Below are positions 1 through 8,391 of a stretch of DNA of 64,000 nucleotides, one piece after another. This stretch comes from Micromonospora sp. HNM0581. Lineage in GTDB: Bacteria; Actinomycetota; Actinomycetes; Mycobacteriales; Micromonosporaceae. The notes below the pieces were generated by a model, which ran no database searches, had not been told where the DNA came from, and saw nothing but the letters and a program-made list of their open reading frames with translations. Made by a program: the position numbers and the translations under genes. Each line of letters opens with the position of its first letter. Positions within the stretch are counted from its first letter, which is position 1. The stretch spans positions 1-64,000 of the forward strand of contig NZ_JAASAD010000019.1 in assembly GCF_012726175.1 (NCBI RefSeq), read 5' to 3'.

Positions 1-84
1 GTGCAGGTGTCGGCGTACCCCGACCACTACGCCCAGTGGGAACAACAAGCCGCCGACCTCGTCACCCAACACTGGACCAGCTGA
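1..84 (+). CDS. C-terminal fragment of an unidentified protein
   Basis: Frame 1 stays open from the window edge to TGA at 82-84 and encodes 27 residues ending in DLVTQHWTS, rich in aromatic residues and Gln. The body of the gene lies outside the window and I do not recognise the family. The reading frame is supported mainly by the strong 17-bp hairpin that starts 20 nt after the stop, as expected for a gene end. No function can be given. Confidence 0.45.
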   Translation: MQVSAYPDHYAQWEQQAADLVTQHWTS

Positions 85-104
85 CCCCACCCACACACAC
101 CAAA

Positions 105-144
105 CCGCTGGCCGGCACCCGACACCCCGGGTGCCGGCCAGCGG
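105..144 (+). terminator. Strong hairpin terminator
   Basis: Perfect 17-bp inverted repeat (arms 105-121 and 128-144, 6-nt loop), almost all G/C, with no T-tract after it. It begins 20 nt downstream of the partial gene's stop. It also lies downstream of the leftward VOC remnant, so it could stop transcription from both sides. Confidence 0.75.
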
Positions 145-198
145 TATACCCACACCGCAACCACCCAAGAACGTACCCGGCAACCACCCGGGCAGCCT

Positions 199-417
199 TC
201 AGCCCGAGGCCACCAACTCCACCTCGTACCGCTGGCCAGGTGGTTGAGGCCGGAGGGCGAGCCGGTCGTGACGTCCGCCGAGTCGCCAGCAGTGGCCGAC
301 CTGCCACTGCTGGAACGACGTCCAGCCCAACTCGCCGAGCAGCCAGCCCCAGCTACGCATCGCGGCGTTCAGGTCGGGTATCCAGAGCTCCACGTGGTGC
401 AGTGCACCGACGGTCAC
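199..417 (-). pseudogene. Decayed VOC (glyoxalase/bleomycin-resistance fold) gene
   Basis: The 5' part reads GALHHVELWIPDL and continues to WRLG, a typical start of a small VOC metalloenzyme. The rest is collapsed: RHDRL sits in one frame, GLNHLA (a conserved VOC motif) in the next, and then the normal C-terminus YEVELVAS returns in the first frame. This looks like several internal deletions in a family that usually has about 130 residues, leaving 72. The start is GTG at 417 with a GGAGG Shine-Dalgarno at 421-425. It overlaps the adenosyltransferase stop as GTGA, so the gene was once translationally coupled to it. The remnant still has an open frame but should not fold. Confidence 0.8.
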
Positions 418-986
418 CGGCCTCCGCCCGGCACCCATAGCACGTCTCCGTCCGGATTTGCCGTTCTTGACAGGATGAAGAGCAGATCCGACAACCGGTT
501 GAGATACTTTGCCGGGAGGTGGCTCGTCCGGTCGGGGTCGTGAGCGATGAGCGCCCACGCCGACCGCTCGGCGCGCCGGGCGATCGTCCGCGCCGCGTGC
601 AGCAGCGCCGCGCCCGCGGTGCCGCCGGGGAGGATGAAGGAGTCGAGCTTGCTCAGGCGCACGTTGTACTCGTCGCACCAGCCCTCAAGACGCTCGACGT
701 ACTCCTCGGTGACCCGCAGCGGCGGGTACTTCGGATCCGGCTCGACGGGGGTCGACAGGTCGGCACCCACGTCGAACAGGTCGTTCTGGATCGACCCCAG
801 CACCGAGCGGAGGACGTCCGGGAGTTGGCCCAGAGCAAGCGCCACGCCGAGCGCGGCATTGCACTCGTCGACGTCGGCGTACGCGGCGATCCGAGGATCG
901 TTCTTCGGCACCTGCTCGTTGTTGCTCAACCTGGTCATGCCGGCATCGCCGGCCTTGGTGTAGATGCGCGTGAGGTGGACGGCCAT
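414..986 (-). CDS. pduO: Cob(I)alamin adenosyltransferase, PduO type
   Basis: A 190-residue protein, normal for the PduO/MMAB family, which transfers adenosyl from ATP to cob(I)alamin to make the coenzyme used by mutases. The N-terminus has the ATP-binding signature RIYTKAGDAGMT. The middle has YADVDECNAALG, and the C-terminal half has FILPGGTAGAALLHAARTIARRAER followed by YLNRLSDLLFILSR, both family signatures. The start ATG at 984-986 interlocks with the murA ATG at 985-987 on the other strand, so neither gene has a separate intergenic promoter. Its product would supply adenosylcobalamin to the acyl-CoA mutase at 20.6 kb. The downstream VOC partner is a pseudogene. Confidence 0.93.
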   Translation of the reverse strand: MAVHLTRIYTKAGDAGMTRLSNNEQVPKNDPRIAAYADVDECNAALGVALALGQLPDVLRSVLGSIQNDLFDVGADLSTPVEPDPKYPPLRVTEEYVERLEGWCDEYNVRLSKLDSFILPGGTAGAALLHAARTIARRAERSAWALIAHDPDRTSHLPAKYLNRLSDLLFILSRTANPDGDVLWVPGGGR

Positions 987-2427
987 GACGCACAGCCTAC
1001 GGATACCGGACCTGACAATCCCGGCGCGGCCGGACATCGGCACGGGTTGGCCTGCGGGTGTCGGCCCGGGTGACGCCGGTGACCCCGGGCTCGCCGACGT
1101 CGACGTCATCCGGGTGCGCGGGGGCGCCCGGCTCACCGGCACCGTGCACGTGGTCGGTGCGAAGAACTCGGCGCTGAAGCTGATGGCCGCCGCCCTGCTG
1201 GCACCCGGCCGGACGGTCATCACGAACGTGCCCCGGATCACCGACATCGCGATCATGGGTGAGGTGCTACGTCGCCTCGGCTGTGACGTACGGTTCGACG
1301 CCGACGACCCGGTGGACCCGATGGTGGCGGTCGGCGGGGTGGCCCGGTCTCGTTCGGTGACCATCGACGTGCCGGAGCAGCCGGGCATGGAAGCCGACTA
1401 CGACCTGGTCCGCCGGCTGCGCGCGTCGATCTGTGTGCTCGGTCCGCTGCTGGCCCGACGCGGCTACGTGCGGGTGGCCCACCCGGGCGGCGACGCGATC
1501 GGCTCACGGGGCCTGGACATGCACATCTCCGGGCTGACCCGGATGGGCGCTGACATCTCCGGCGAGCACGGTTTCGTGATCGCCTCCGCCACCGACCGGT
1601 TGCGTGGCGCGGAGATCGTGCTGGACTTTCCCAGCGTCGGAGCGACCGAGAACCTGGTCATGGCGGCGGTGTTGGCCGAGGGCACCACGGTGATCGACAA
1701 CGCGGCCCGCGAACCCGAGATCGTCGACATCTGCACGATGCTCCAGCGGATGGGCGCGCTCATCGGCGGCGAAGGTACGTCGACGATCACCATCGTCGGC
1801 GTACCCAGGCTGAATCCGGTCCGGCACGCCACGGTGGGGGACCGGATCGTCGCGGGTACCTGGGCGTTCGGTGCGGCGATGACCCGTGGCGACGTCACCG
1901 TGACCGGACTCGACCCCGCGTTCCTGGAGGTGGCGCTGGACAAGGTGGTGACGGCCGGCGGCATGGTGGAGACCCGGGCGGACAGCTTCCGGGTACGCAT
2001 GGACGACCGGCCCCGGTCAGTCGACGTGGTGACACTGCCCTATCCGGGCTTCGCCACCGACCTGCTTCCGATGGCGATCGGGCTCGCGGCGCTCAGCGAG
2101 GGTGCCTCCCTGATCACCGAGAACATCTTCGACGGTCGTTTCATGTTCGCCAACGAGATGATGCGGCTGGGCGCGGACATCAAAACCGACGGGCATCACG
2201 CCGTGGTACGCGGCCGGGAGCGGCTCTCCGGAGCGCCGGTACGCGCGACCGACATCCGCGCCGGAGCTGGGCTCATCATCGCCGGGCTCTGCGCCGACGG
2301 ACTTACGGAGGTGTCCCACGTGCACCACGTCGACCGGGGCTACCCCGACTTCGTGGCCGACCTGCAGGCGCTCGGTATCGAGGTGGAACGGGCGCGGGCA
2401 CCGGAGGAGCCCGAACTGACCATCTGA
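985..2427 (+). CDS. murA: UDP-N-acetylglucosamine 1-carboxyvinyltransferase MurA
   Basis: First committed step of peptidoglycan precursor synthesis: transfer of enolpyruvate from PEP to UDP-GlcNAc in the cytoplasm. The 480 residues carry a roughly 38-residue N-terminal extension before the first EPSP-synthase-like domain. Visible signatures are GAKNSALK (Lys60, Asn61), GGDAIGSR at about 168-175, GATENLVMAA, and RAGAGLIIAGL in the second domain. The active-site loop has Asp170 where most bacteria have the Cys alkylated by fosfomycin. The same substitution is known in mycobacteria and gives intrinsic fosfomycin resistance. The ATG at 985 was chosen because GAGGTGG lies 7 nt upstream. It interlocks with the divergent adenosyltransferase start. 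Confidence 0.96.
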   Translation: MTHSLRIPDLTIPARPDIGTGWPAGVGPGDAGDPGLADVDVIRVRGGARLTGTVHVVGAKNSALKLMAAALLAPGRTVITNVPRITDIAIMGEVLRRLGCDVRFDADDPVDPMVAVGGVARSRSVTIDVPEQPGMEADYDLVRRLRASICVLGPLLARRGYVRVAHPGGDAIGSRGLDMHISGLTRMGADISGEHGFVIASATDRLRGAEIVLDFPSVGATENLVMAAVLAEGTTVIDNAAREPEIVDICTMLQRMGALIGGEGTSTITIVGVPRLNPVRHATVGDRIVAGTWAFGAAMTRGDVTVTGLDPAFLEVALDKVVTAGGMVETRADSFRVRMDDRPRSVDVVTLPYPGFATDLLPMAIGLAALSEGASLITENIFDGRFMFANEMMRLGADIKTDGHHAVVRGRERLSGAPVRATDIRAGAGLIIAGLCADGLTEVSHVHHVDRGYPDFVADLQALGIEVERARAPEEPELTI

Positions 2428-2430
2428 GCG

Positions 2431-2448
2431 CCTTAGCTGTCGTTCAGG
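2431..2448. promoter_or_regulatory. Acyl-CoA regulon palindrome, site 1
   Basis: CCTTAGCTGTCGTTCAGG lies 52 nt before the hydroxybutyryl-CoA dehydrogenase ATG and just after the murA stop. It matches site 4 (20534-20551) at 16 of 18 positions and is a partial palindrome (CTNAGC..GNTCAG) of the size bound by TetR-family dimers. Similar sites precede the acyl-CoA genes at 10.2 and 17.8 kb. The regulator is inferred and is not encoded in the window. Confidence 0.6.
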
Positions 2449-2500
2449 CTCGCGCATTAGGGTGCAGTCAGACACTCATTCGCGGCGAAGGAGAAGCAGC

Positions 2501-3349
2501 ATGGCGGGTCGACTCGCGGTCGTCGGTGCCGGACTGATGGGTTCGGGTATCGCTCAGGTGGCGGCGCAGGCCGGCTGGCAGGTGGTGCTGCGGGACCTGG
2601 ACCAGACAGCGACGAAACGCGGTCTGGACGGCATCCGGCGGTCGCTGGCGAAGTTCGCCGAGAAGGGCAAGCTTTCCGAGGACGACGTCGAGGCGGCACT
2701 CGGGCGGATCACCGCCACCACCGACCTCGAAGCAGCCGGCGATGCGGACATCGTGATCGAGGCGGTCTTCGAGAAGCTGGAGATCAAACACGAGGTGTTC
2801 CGCGCGCTCGACAAGATCTGTAGGGCGGACGCGGTGCTGGCGACCAACACCTCCGCGATTCCGGTGACGCAGATCGCGACGGCAACCGAGCGACCGGAGG
2901 CGGTCGTCGGCACCCACTTCTTCTCGCCGGTGCCGATGATGAAGCTCTGCGAGCTGGTCCGTGGCTACAAGACCAGCGACGCGACGCTGGAGCAGGTGAA
3001 GTCCTTCGCCGAGGGCATCGGCAAGACCGTCGTGGTGGTGAACCGTGACATCGCCGGCTTCGTCACCACCCGGTTGATCTGCGCCCTGGCGATGGAGGCG
3101 GTCCAGCTGGTCGAGGCGGGTGTCATCTCCGCCGAAGACCTGGACACCGCCTGCCGGCTCGGTTTCGGGCACGCGATGGGCCCGCTGGCCACCATCGACC
3201 TGACCGGAGTCGACGTGCTGTTGAACGCCACTCGCAACATCTACACCGACACCGCCGACGAGAAGTTCTTTCCGCCGGAGCTGTTGCAGCGGATGGCCAC
3301 CGCAGGCGACCTGGGCCGCAAGACCGGCGAGGGCTTCTACTCGTACTGA
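2501..3349 (+). CDS. hbd: 3-hydroxybutyryl-CoA dehydrogenase
   Basis: NAD(P)-dependent oxidation or reduction between 3-hydroxybutyryl-CoA and acetoacetyl-CoA. The 282 residues are the full size of the short Hbd/FadB2 form. The N-terminal Rossmann motif is VVGAGLMGSG (residues 7-16), followed by ATNTSAIPVTQIA with the substrate-binding Ser and THFFSPVPMMKLCELV with the catalytic His and Glu. The C-terminal helical domain has DIAGFVTTRL and ends in GRKTGEGFYSY. The start is ATG at 2501 behind a strong GAAGGAGA Shine-Dalgarno. The gene is monocistronic: murA lies upstream, and a palindromic terminator and a convergent exporter operon lie downstream. The shared acyl-CoA operator at 2431 suggests control by acyl-CoA availability. 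Confidence 0.95.
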   Translation: MAGRLAVVGAGLMGSGIAQVAAQAGWQVVLRDLDQTATKRGLDGIRRSLAKFAEKGKLSEDDVEAALGRITATTDLEAAGDADIVIEAVFEKLEIKHEVFRALDKICRADAVLATNTSAIPVTQIATATERPEAVVGTHFFSPVPMMKLCELVRGYKTSDATLEQVKSFAEGIGKTVVVVNRDIAGFVTTRLICALAMEAVQLVEAGVISAEDLDTACRLGFGHAMGPLATIDLTGVDVLLNATRNIYTDTADEKFFPPELLQRMATAGDLGRKTGEGFYSY

Positions 3350-3355
3350 GTGCGA

Positions 3356-3414
3356 GGAAGGGCAGCTCACCAACGCCTCGTCCGCAACCGGAGGCGTCGA
3401 GGGGGTGCCCTTCC
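3356..3414. terminator. Bidirectional terminator, intergenic palindrome copy 1
   Basis: Nested inverted repeat between two convergent genes: outer arms GGAAGGGCA (3356-3364) and TGCCCTTCC (3406-3414), inner arms CGCCTC (3374-3379) and GAGGCG (3391-3396). Its left half closely matches the sequence starting at 56435, also just after a gene end, so it may belong to a dispersed family of terminator-like palindromes. Confidence 0.65.
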
Positions 3415-3421
3415 CTGCGGC

Positions 3422-4270
3422 TCAGCCGTCGCGGCGGGTGGTCCAGCGGAAGGTGGTCAGGCAGAGCACCAGACCGATCACGCACCAGATGCCCAGCACC
3501 AGGGCAACTCTGGTCAGCTCGAACGAGCCGCCGGGTTCGTCGGCGCCGAAGCTCTCCGGCAGGAAGACCGCCCGTAGCCCCTGGCACATCCACTTGAGGG
3601 GGAACAGCGCGGCAACCTGCTGCATCCAGGTCGGTAGGTTGGTGAAGACGAAGAAGACCCCGGAGATGAACTGGAGTACCAGCGAGACCGGGGTGACCAC
3701 TGCCGAGCCGCTGCGGGAGGTCCGGGCCAGCGACGAGATGGCGATGCCGCAGAGCGTGCAGGCGGTCACACCCAGGGCGCTGACCCAGCCGAAGGTCAAC
3801 CAGGTTGTGGCGTTGGTCGGCAGGTTCAGGTCGAACAGGGTCACCGAGACCGCGAGTAGCAGCGCGGTCGTCGCGACGCCGGTCACCAGCACCATGATCA
3901 CTTTTCCGGCGAACCAGACCCACTTTGGCATCGGCGTGCCCCGGTAGCGCTTGAGCACTCCCCGGTCCCGCTCGATCGGGATCCAGATGCCGAGGTTCTG
4001 GAAGCTGACGGTCATCAGGCCGGTCGCGATCATCCCGGTGATGAAGTACTGCGTGTAGCTCACCCCGGGGGCGATCTCGCCGTCGAAGATCGATGCGAAG
4101 ATCAGCACCATGATGAGCGGGAAGCCCAGCGTGAACACGACGGACTCGCGGCTGCGCAGGAACTGCCGGATCTCCAGCCGTCCCTGACGCAGGGCGAGGC
4201 CGGCCGGACCGCTGCGCCGGGCCGGGGGTGCCGCGGTGACCGGCTGCGCCGGTTTCGTCGTGGTGGTCAT
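3422..4270 (-). CDS. ABC-2 type transporter permease
   Basis: A 282-residue integral membrane protein of the ABC-2 family (DrrB/YhhJ-like), the membrane half of a drug or lipid exporter. After a Pro/Ala-rich cytoplasmic N-terminus of about 35 residues there are six predicted hydrophobic segments, starting near VVFTLGFPLIMVLIFASIF. The coupling region IPIERDRGVLKRYRGTPM is typical of the family. Its start overlaps the stop of the ATPase gene by 4 nt (ATGA), so the two subunits are translationally coupled. The substrate cannot be read from the sequence. It converges on the hydroxybutyryl-CoA dehydrogenase gene across a hairpin. Confidence 0.9.
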   Translation of the reverse strand: MTTTTKPAQPVTAAPPARRSGPAGLALRQGRLEIRQFLRSRESVVFTLGFPLIMVLIFASIFDGEIAPGVSYTQYFITGMIATGLMTVSFQNLGIWIPIERDRGVLKRYRGTPMPKWVWFAGKVIMVLVTGVATTALLLAVSVTLFDLNLPTNATTWLTFGWVSALGVTACTLCGIAISSLARTSRSGSAVVTPVSLVLQFISGVFFVFTNLPTWMQQVAALFPLKWMCQGLRAVFLPESFGADEPGGSFELTRVALVLGIWCVIGLVLCLTTFRWTTRRDG

Positions 4271-5115
4271 CGGTGTCCGATCATGGTCAGGTAGATGTCC
4301 TCGAGGGTGGGCCGGGAGACGGTCAGGCCGGGGACCTCGCCGCCGAAACGCGCGGCGAGTTCCGCCACCAGCGCCGTCGGCGCCGCACTCTGCGCGCTGT
4401 CCAGCGTCCCGTCCGGGGTACGCCAGGAAACGGTGGCCAGTGCCTCCTGCCGGTTGCCGAGCTGGTGCGGCGCGGCGGTCTCGACCAGCTGGCCGCCGGC
4501 GATCACACCGACCCGATCAGCGAGCGCCTCAGCCTCGTCCAGGTAGTGCGTCGTCAGCACGATCGTGGTGCCGGCGGCGGCGAGATCACGGATCAGCTCC
4601 CAGAACTCCCGGCGTGCCTCCGGGTCGAAGCCGGTGGTCGGCTCGTCCAGGAAGAGCAGCTCCGGGCGGCCGACGATGCCGAGCGCCACGTCCAGCCGGC
4701 GCTTCTGCCCCCCGGAGAGGGTGTGCGTACGCGCGCCGGCCTTGGCGGTCAGTCCGACCCGTTCGATCACCTTGTCAGGGTCGTCGGCGTCGCGGTAGAA
4801 GCCGGCGAAGTGGTGCACCACCTCGGCGACGGAGAGTTCGTCGAACTCTCCTGTGCCCTGGAACACGATGCCGACCCGCCCCCGCCAGTCGCGCGTCGGG
4901 TCGGCCGGATCGACGTCGAGGACGCGGACCTCACCGGCGTCGCGCCCGCGGTAGCCCTCCAGGATCTCCACCGTGGTCGTCTTCCCGGCGCCGTTCGGGC
5001 CGAGCAGGGCGAAAACCTCGCCCCGGTGGACGTCCAGGTCCAGGCCGGCGACCGCGACACTGCCGCCGTACGTCTTGCGCAGCCCCCGGACGCGGATCGC
5101 GACGTCGTCACTCAT
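4267..5115 (-). CDS. ABC transporter ATP-binding protein (DrrA-like)
   Basis: ATPase subunit of the exporter, 282 residues. Walker A GPNGAGKTT lies at 39-47, the signature LSGGQ at 133-137 and Walker B LLFLDEP at 153-159, followed by the switch His in TTHYLDEAEALADRV. The post-signature region is of the daunorubicin/multidrug type, and the C-terminal 70 residues end in TLEDIYLTMIG as in DrrA-like proteins. It is the first gene of a two-gene leftward operon with the permease. About 160 nt without further features separate it from the DUF4126 gene upstream. The physiological substrate is unknown. Confidence 0.93.
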   Translation of the reverse strand: MSDDVAIRVRGLRKTYGGSVAVAGLDLDVHRGEVFALLGPNGAGKTTTVEILEGYRGRDAGEVRVLDVDPADPTRDWRGRVGIVFQGTGEFDELSVAEVVHHFAGFYRDADDPDKVIERVGLTAKAGARTHTLSGGQKRRLDVALGIVGRPELLFLDEPTTGFDPEARREFWELIRDLAAAGTTIVLTTHYLDEAEALADRVGVIAGGQLVETAAPHQLGNRQEALATVSWRTPDGTLDSAQSAAPTALVAELAARFGGEVPGLTVSRPTLEDIYLTMIGHR

Positions 5116-5277
5116 GCGTCAAGTGTGCGACCTTACGGCACCCGGTGTCCGCACCGGGGGTGGCGGAGGTTGTGTGGTTGCGCACAGCTACCGGACCGCT
5201 ACCACCGGGCCCACGGTCGATCCCGCGGATTCCGGGTGGGGGGCCGGCGCCGTCGACGGGGTCTGCCCGGTTCGTGA

Positions 5278-5904
5278 TCAGACGCGGAAGCCCGCTTCCC
5301 GTGCGGCCTGCCGCTCCCGACGCCGGTCCGCCCGGCGGCGCAGCAGCCACGGGAGGACGAACACCAGGCCGACCAGGAAAGCCAGTACCAGCACCGGCAG
5401 GATGATCGCCACGAGCGACATGATCACGCTCGTAGCGTCCTCGGCGGCACTGGCCACCGGCGCTCCCACGCCGGCCGTTGCCGCGTTGATCACTGGCCGG
5501 GCGGTCGACTTCAGCAGATGGACGCCGAGCGCGATGAGCACCCCGACCAGCACTGGCAGCCACTGGCCGCCGCTGGCGAAGAAGCTGTCAGGGTCGCTCA
5601 CCGTCACCGTCTCGGACGCGGATCCGGCACCGAACGCGAGCCCGCCGGCCGTCGGCCGGACGACCGTCTGCACCATGTCGTTGACGTGGTCCACCACAGG
5701 CACCTTGTCCGCGACGACCTCGACGACGAGCAGCACCGCGAGAATGCCCAGAACCCATTCGTTGCCGAGCCACTGCCACCCGCCAGGCAGGTCAATGACG
5801 CTGGTGAAGCGGGCGAGAAGCCCCATCATCAGCAACGGGATGTAGGCGTTCAGCCCCGCCGAGGCGGCGAGACCGGTACCGGTGAGCACTTCGAGCACCA
5901 GCAC
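5278..5904 (-). CDS. DUF4126 family membrane protein
   Basis: A 208-residue polytopic membrane protein matching the DUF4126 family, whose function is not established. The N-terminus has the family-like EVLTGTGLAASAGLNAYIPLL, followed by hydrophobic segments at roughly 20-35, 50-68, 110-130 and 160-190. The C-terminal tail is strongly basic (LLRRRADRRRERQAA) and should be cytoplasmic. Translation starts at GTG 5904, with a second in-frame GTG two codons later as an alternative. It is transcribed divergently from nucS across 65 nt. Nothing in the sequence suggests a partner or ligand. Confidence 0.85.
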   Translation of the reverse strand: MLVLEVLTGTGLAASAGLNAYIPLLMMGLLARFTSVIDLPGGWQWLGNEWVLGILAVLLVVEVVADKVPVVDHVNDMVQTVVRPTAGGLAFGAGSASETVTVSDPDSFFASGGQWLPVLVGVLIALGVHLLKSTARPVINAATAGVGAPVASAAEDATSVIMSLVAIILPVLVLAFLVGLVFVLPWLLRRRADRRRERQAAREAGFRV

Positions 5905-5957
5905 AGCATGGCACCGGTACGCCAGCGCCGCTCGGTGGCGGGACCCGGTGACTCCGC

Positions 5958-5963
5958 TACCCT
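5958..5963 (+). promoter_or_regulatory. Probable -10 element for leaderless nucS
   Basis: TACCCT ends 6 nt before the nucS GTG start, and there is no Shine-Dalgarno. Transcription would begin at or next to the start codon, as in many actinobacterial leaderless mRNAs. No convincing -35 box is visible. Confidence 0.4.
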
Positions 5964-5969
5964 GCTCGG

Positions 5970-6629
5970 GTGCGGTTGGTCATTGCGAAATGCTCGGTGG
6001 ACTATGTCGGACGGCTCTCGGCCCACCTGCCGCCGGCCACCCGGCTGCTGATGGTGAAGGCGGACGGATCGGTGTCGATCCACGCCGACGACCGGGCGTA
6101 CAAGCCGTTGAACTGGATGAGCCCGCCCTGCAGGCTGGAGGAGGCACCCGGCGTCTGGCGGGTGGTGAACAAGGCTGGTGAGGAGTTGCGGATCACCCTG
6201 GAAGAGATCTTCCAGGACACCTCCTACGAACTCGGCGTCGATCCGGGGCTGCGGAAGGACGGCGTGGAGTCCCACCTCCAGGAGTTGCTGGCGGCCAACC
6301 CTCAGGCGCTTGGTGACGGGTACACCCTCGTGCGCCGGGAGTACATGACCGCCATCGGGCCGGTCGACCTGCTCTGCCGGGACGCCAAGCAGGGCACGGT
6401 CGCCGTCGAGGTGAAGCGCCGGGGTGAGATCGACGGGGTGGAGCAGCTCACCCGCTACCTGGAACTGCTCAACCGGGATCCGCTGCTCGCACCGGTCGCC
6501 GGGGTCTTCGCCGCTCAGGAAATCAAGCCGCAGGCGCGGGTGCTCGCCACCGACCGTGGGATCCGCTGTGTGGTGGTCGACTACGACCGGCTGCGCGGCA
6601 TCGAGCGCGACGAGTTGACGCTCTTCTGA
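5970..6629 (+). CDS. nucS: Mismatch-specific endonuclease NucS (EndoMS)
   Basis: Cuts both strands at DNA mismatches in the non-canonical mismatch repair of Actinobacteria, which lack MutS/MutL, and works with the sliding clamp. The 219 residues are the normal length. The N-terminal dimerisation/DNA-binding domain (1-110) is followed by a RecB-like nuclease domain with Asp133 (GPVDLLCRD), Glu147 and Lys149 (AVEVKRRGEIDGVEQL). The C-terminus DELTLF resembles a clamp-binding peptide. The GTG at 5970 is the likely start, with a -10-like hexamer just upstream. It is convergent with the aldehyde dehydrogenase gene, with only 12 nt between the stops. Confidence 0.96.
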   Translation: MRLVIAKCSVDYVGRLSAHLPPATRLLMVKADGSVSIHADDRAYKPLNWMSPPCRLEEAPGVWRVVNKAGEELRITLEEIFQDTSYELGVDPGLRKDGVESHLQELLAANPQALGDGYTLVRREYMTAIGPVDLLCRDAKQGTVAVEVKRRGEIDGVEQLTRYLELLNRDPLLAPVAGVFAAQEIKPQARVLATDRGIRCVVVDYDRLRGIERDELTLF

Positions 6630-6641
6630 CGACGGCGCCGG

Positions 6642-8138
6642 TCAGCGGCCGTAGAGCAGCTTGACCGCCCTCACCAGCCGGGCGACGTCGGCCTCGGTAC
6701 GCCTGAAGGTGGTCGACGGCAGCAGTGAACGACTGCGGCGGCGGGTGACGGACTTTGTCCGGGCGAACTCGCGTAGCCCGTCCTCGCCATGGATGCGGCC
6801 GAAGCCTGACTCCCCGACCCCGCCGAACGGCAGGGTGGACATGCCGGCGAAGGTCAGCGTCGAGTTGATCGAAGCCATGCCGGAACGCAGCCGCCGGGCG
6901 ATCGAGACCGCGTGCCGCTGACCGAAGACCGAACCACCCAGCCCGTACGGCAGGGCGTTGGCGCGGGACAGCGCCTCGTCGACGGTTCGGACCCGATTGA
7001 CCGTCAGCGTGGGGCCGAAGGTCTCCTCGCGTACGGCGGCAGCGTCCTCCGGCACCTCCACCAGCACGGTCGGGTGCGCGTACGGAGGTCGGACCGCGTC
7101 GGGTCCACCGAGCACCGCGCGACCGCCACGGGTCACCGCGTCCTCGATGTGCCGGCGGATCACGTCGAGTTGACTCGGCATGGTGATCGGACCGATGTCC
7201 GCGTCGTCGGGACCGACGGTGAGCTGTCCGGCGTGGTCGACGACCTTGTCGACGAACTCGTCGAAGACCGGCTCCACGACGTAGGCCCGTTCGATGCCGA
7301 TGCAGGTCTGTCCGGCGTTCGTCATGGCCCCCCAGACACAGGCCTCGGCGGCGGCGTCCAGGTCGGCGTCGGCGTCGACGATCATGGCGTCCTTGCCGCC
7401 GGCCTCCAGCAACACCGGGGTGAGCGATTCGGCGCAGGTCGCCATCACCTTCTTCGCGGTGGCCGTCGAACCGGTGAAGGCGAGTTTGTCGACACCGGCG
7501 CGGCACAGGGCGGCGCCGGTGTCACCGAGGCCGTGCACCGCGACGAGCACCGGATGCTCGGGCACCACCTCGGCGAAACTGTCGACGAGCCACTGGCCGA
7601 CGACCGGGGTGTACTCGCTCGGCTTGAAGACCACCGCGTTGCCGGCGGCCAGCGCGTACGCGATGGAGCCGACGGGAGTGAAGACGGGATAGTTCCACGG
7701 ACCGATCACGCCGATCACGCCGTGCGGCTGATATTCGAGGTGAGCGGAGAACTCGGCCAGGACGAGTCGGGAGCGGACCCGCCGGGGACCCAGCACCCGC
7801 TGTGCGTTGCGGGCCGCCCAGTCGATGTGTTCCACGGCGGTCACGATCTCGACGAGTGCGTCGGCGACCGGTTTGCCGGCTTCGGCGCGCATCAGCTCGG
7901 CCAACTGTTCCATCCGCTGGGCGAGCAGCCGCCGCCACCGCAGCAGTCGCTCCCGCCGCTCGTCGAAACCGAGCCCGGCCCACCACTGGCCGGCGGCGTG
8001 GGCCCGCTCGACGGCGCGTTCGACGTCGGCGGCGGCGGCGACCGGCACCCGGCCTGCTTCGTCACCCGACGCCGGGCTGGTCGAGACCAGGAGGTTGCCC
8101 TGGACCGTCGGGGTGCCGGGGGGTGGTACAGCCGTCAT
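6642..8138 (-). CDS. NAD(P)-dependent aldehyde dehydrogenase
   Basis: Oxidises an aldehyde to an acid. The protein has 498 residues, the normal size. Visible catalytic elements are Asn149 in GPWNYP, the cofactor-binding FKPSEYTP (Lys172), the FTGSTATAKK turn, the general base Glu245 in LLEAGGKDAM, and the nucleophile Cys279 in NAGQTCIG. The C-terminal half has the usual EETFGPTL and PFGGVGESGFGR segments. The start ATG at 8138 was chosen because upstream sequence lacks the family profile and an alternative ATG 48 codons earlier adds only low-complexity residues. Relatives are annotated as succinic semialdehyde or generic aldehyde dehydrogenases, and the natural substrate is not predictable here. 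Confidence 0.93.
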   Translation of the reverse strand: MTAVPPPGTPTVQGNLLVSTSPASGDEAGRVPVAAAADVERAVERAHAAGQWWAGLGFDERRERLLRWRRLLAQRMEQLAELMRAEAGKPVADALVEIVTAVEHIDWAARNAQRVLGPRRVRSRLVLAEFSAHLEYQPHGVIGVIGPWNYPVFTPVGSIAYALAAGNAVVFKPSEYTPVVGQWLVDSFAEVVPEHPVLVAVHGLGDTGAALCRAGVDKLAFTGSTATAKKVMATCAESLTPVLLEAGGKDAMIVDADADLDAAAEACVWGAMTNAGQTCIGIERAYVVEPVFDEFVDKVVDHAGQLTVGPDDADIGPITMPSQLDVIRRHIEDAVTRGGRAVLGGPDAVRPPYAHPTVLVEVPEDAAAVREETFGPTLTVNRVRTVDEALSRANALPYGLGGSVFGQRHAVSIARRLRSGMASINSTLTFAGMSTLPFGGVGESGFGRIHGEDGLREFARTKSVTRRRSRSLLPSTTFRRTEADVARLVRAVKLLYGR

Positions 8139-8391
8139 GGCGGAAGTGTAGACCTGAGAATTACTCGCCGGTAGGGATGGAGAACTGGGCGAATCATCCC
8201 AGCCGTCCACCGCATCGAATCGGACGAAACTCGTGATCCGCTCGGCAGTTTCGACGCCGGTCACCGTGGAAGATGTGAACACGAAGCACCCAGACGGTTA
8301 CCGCTACGCATCCGGCTGGACGGTGGAGATGAAGACCGGGTGATGACACGCTTGTCCCGGATCGTCGCACGGGTGGAGGGGCTGACTGTCC

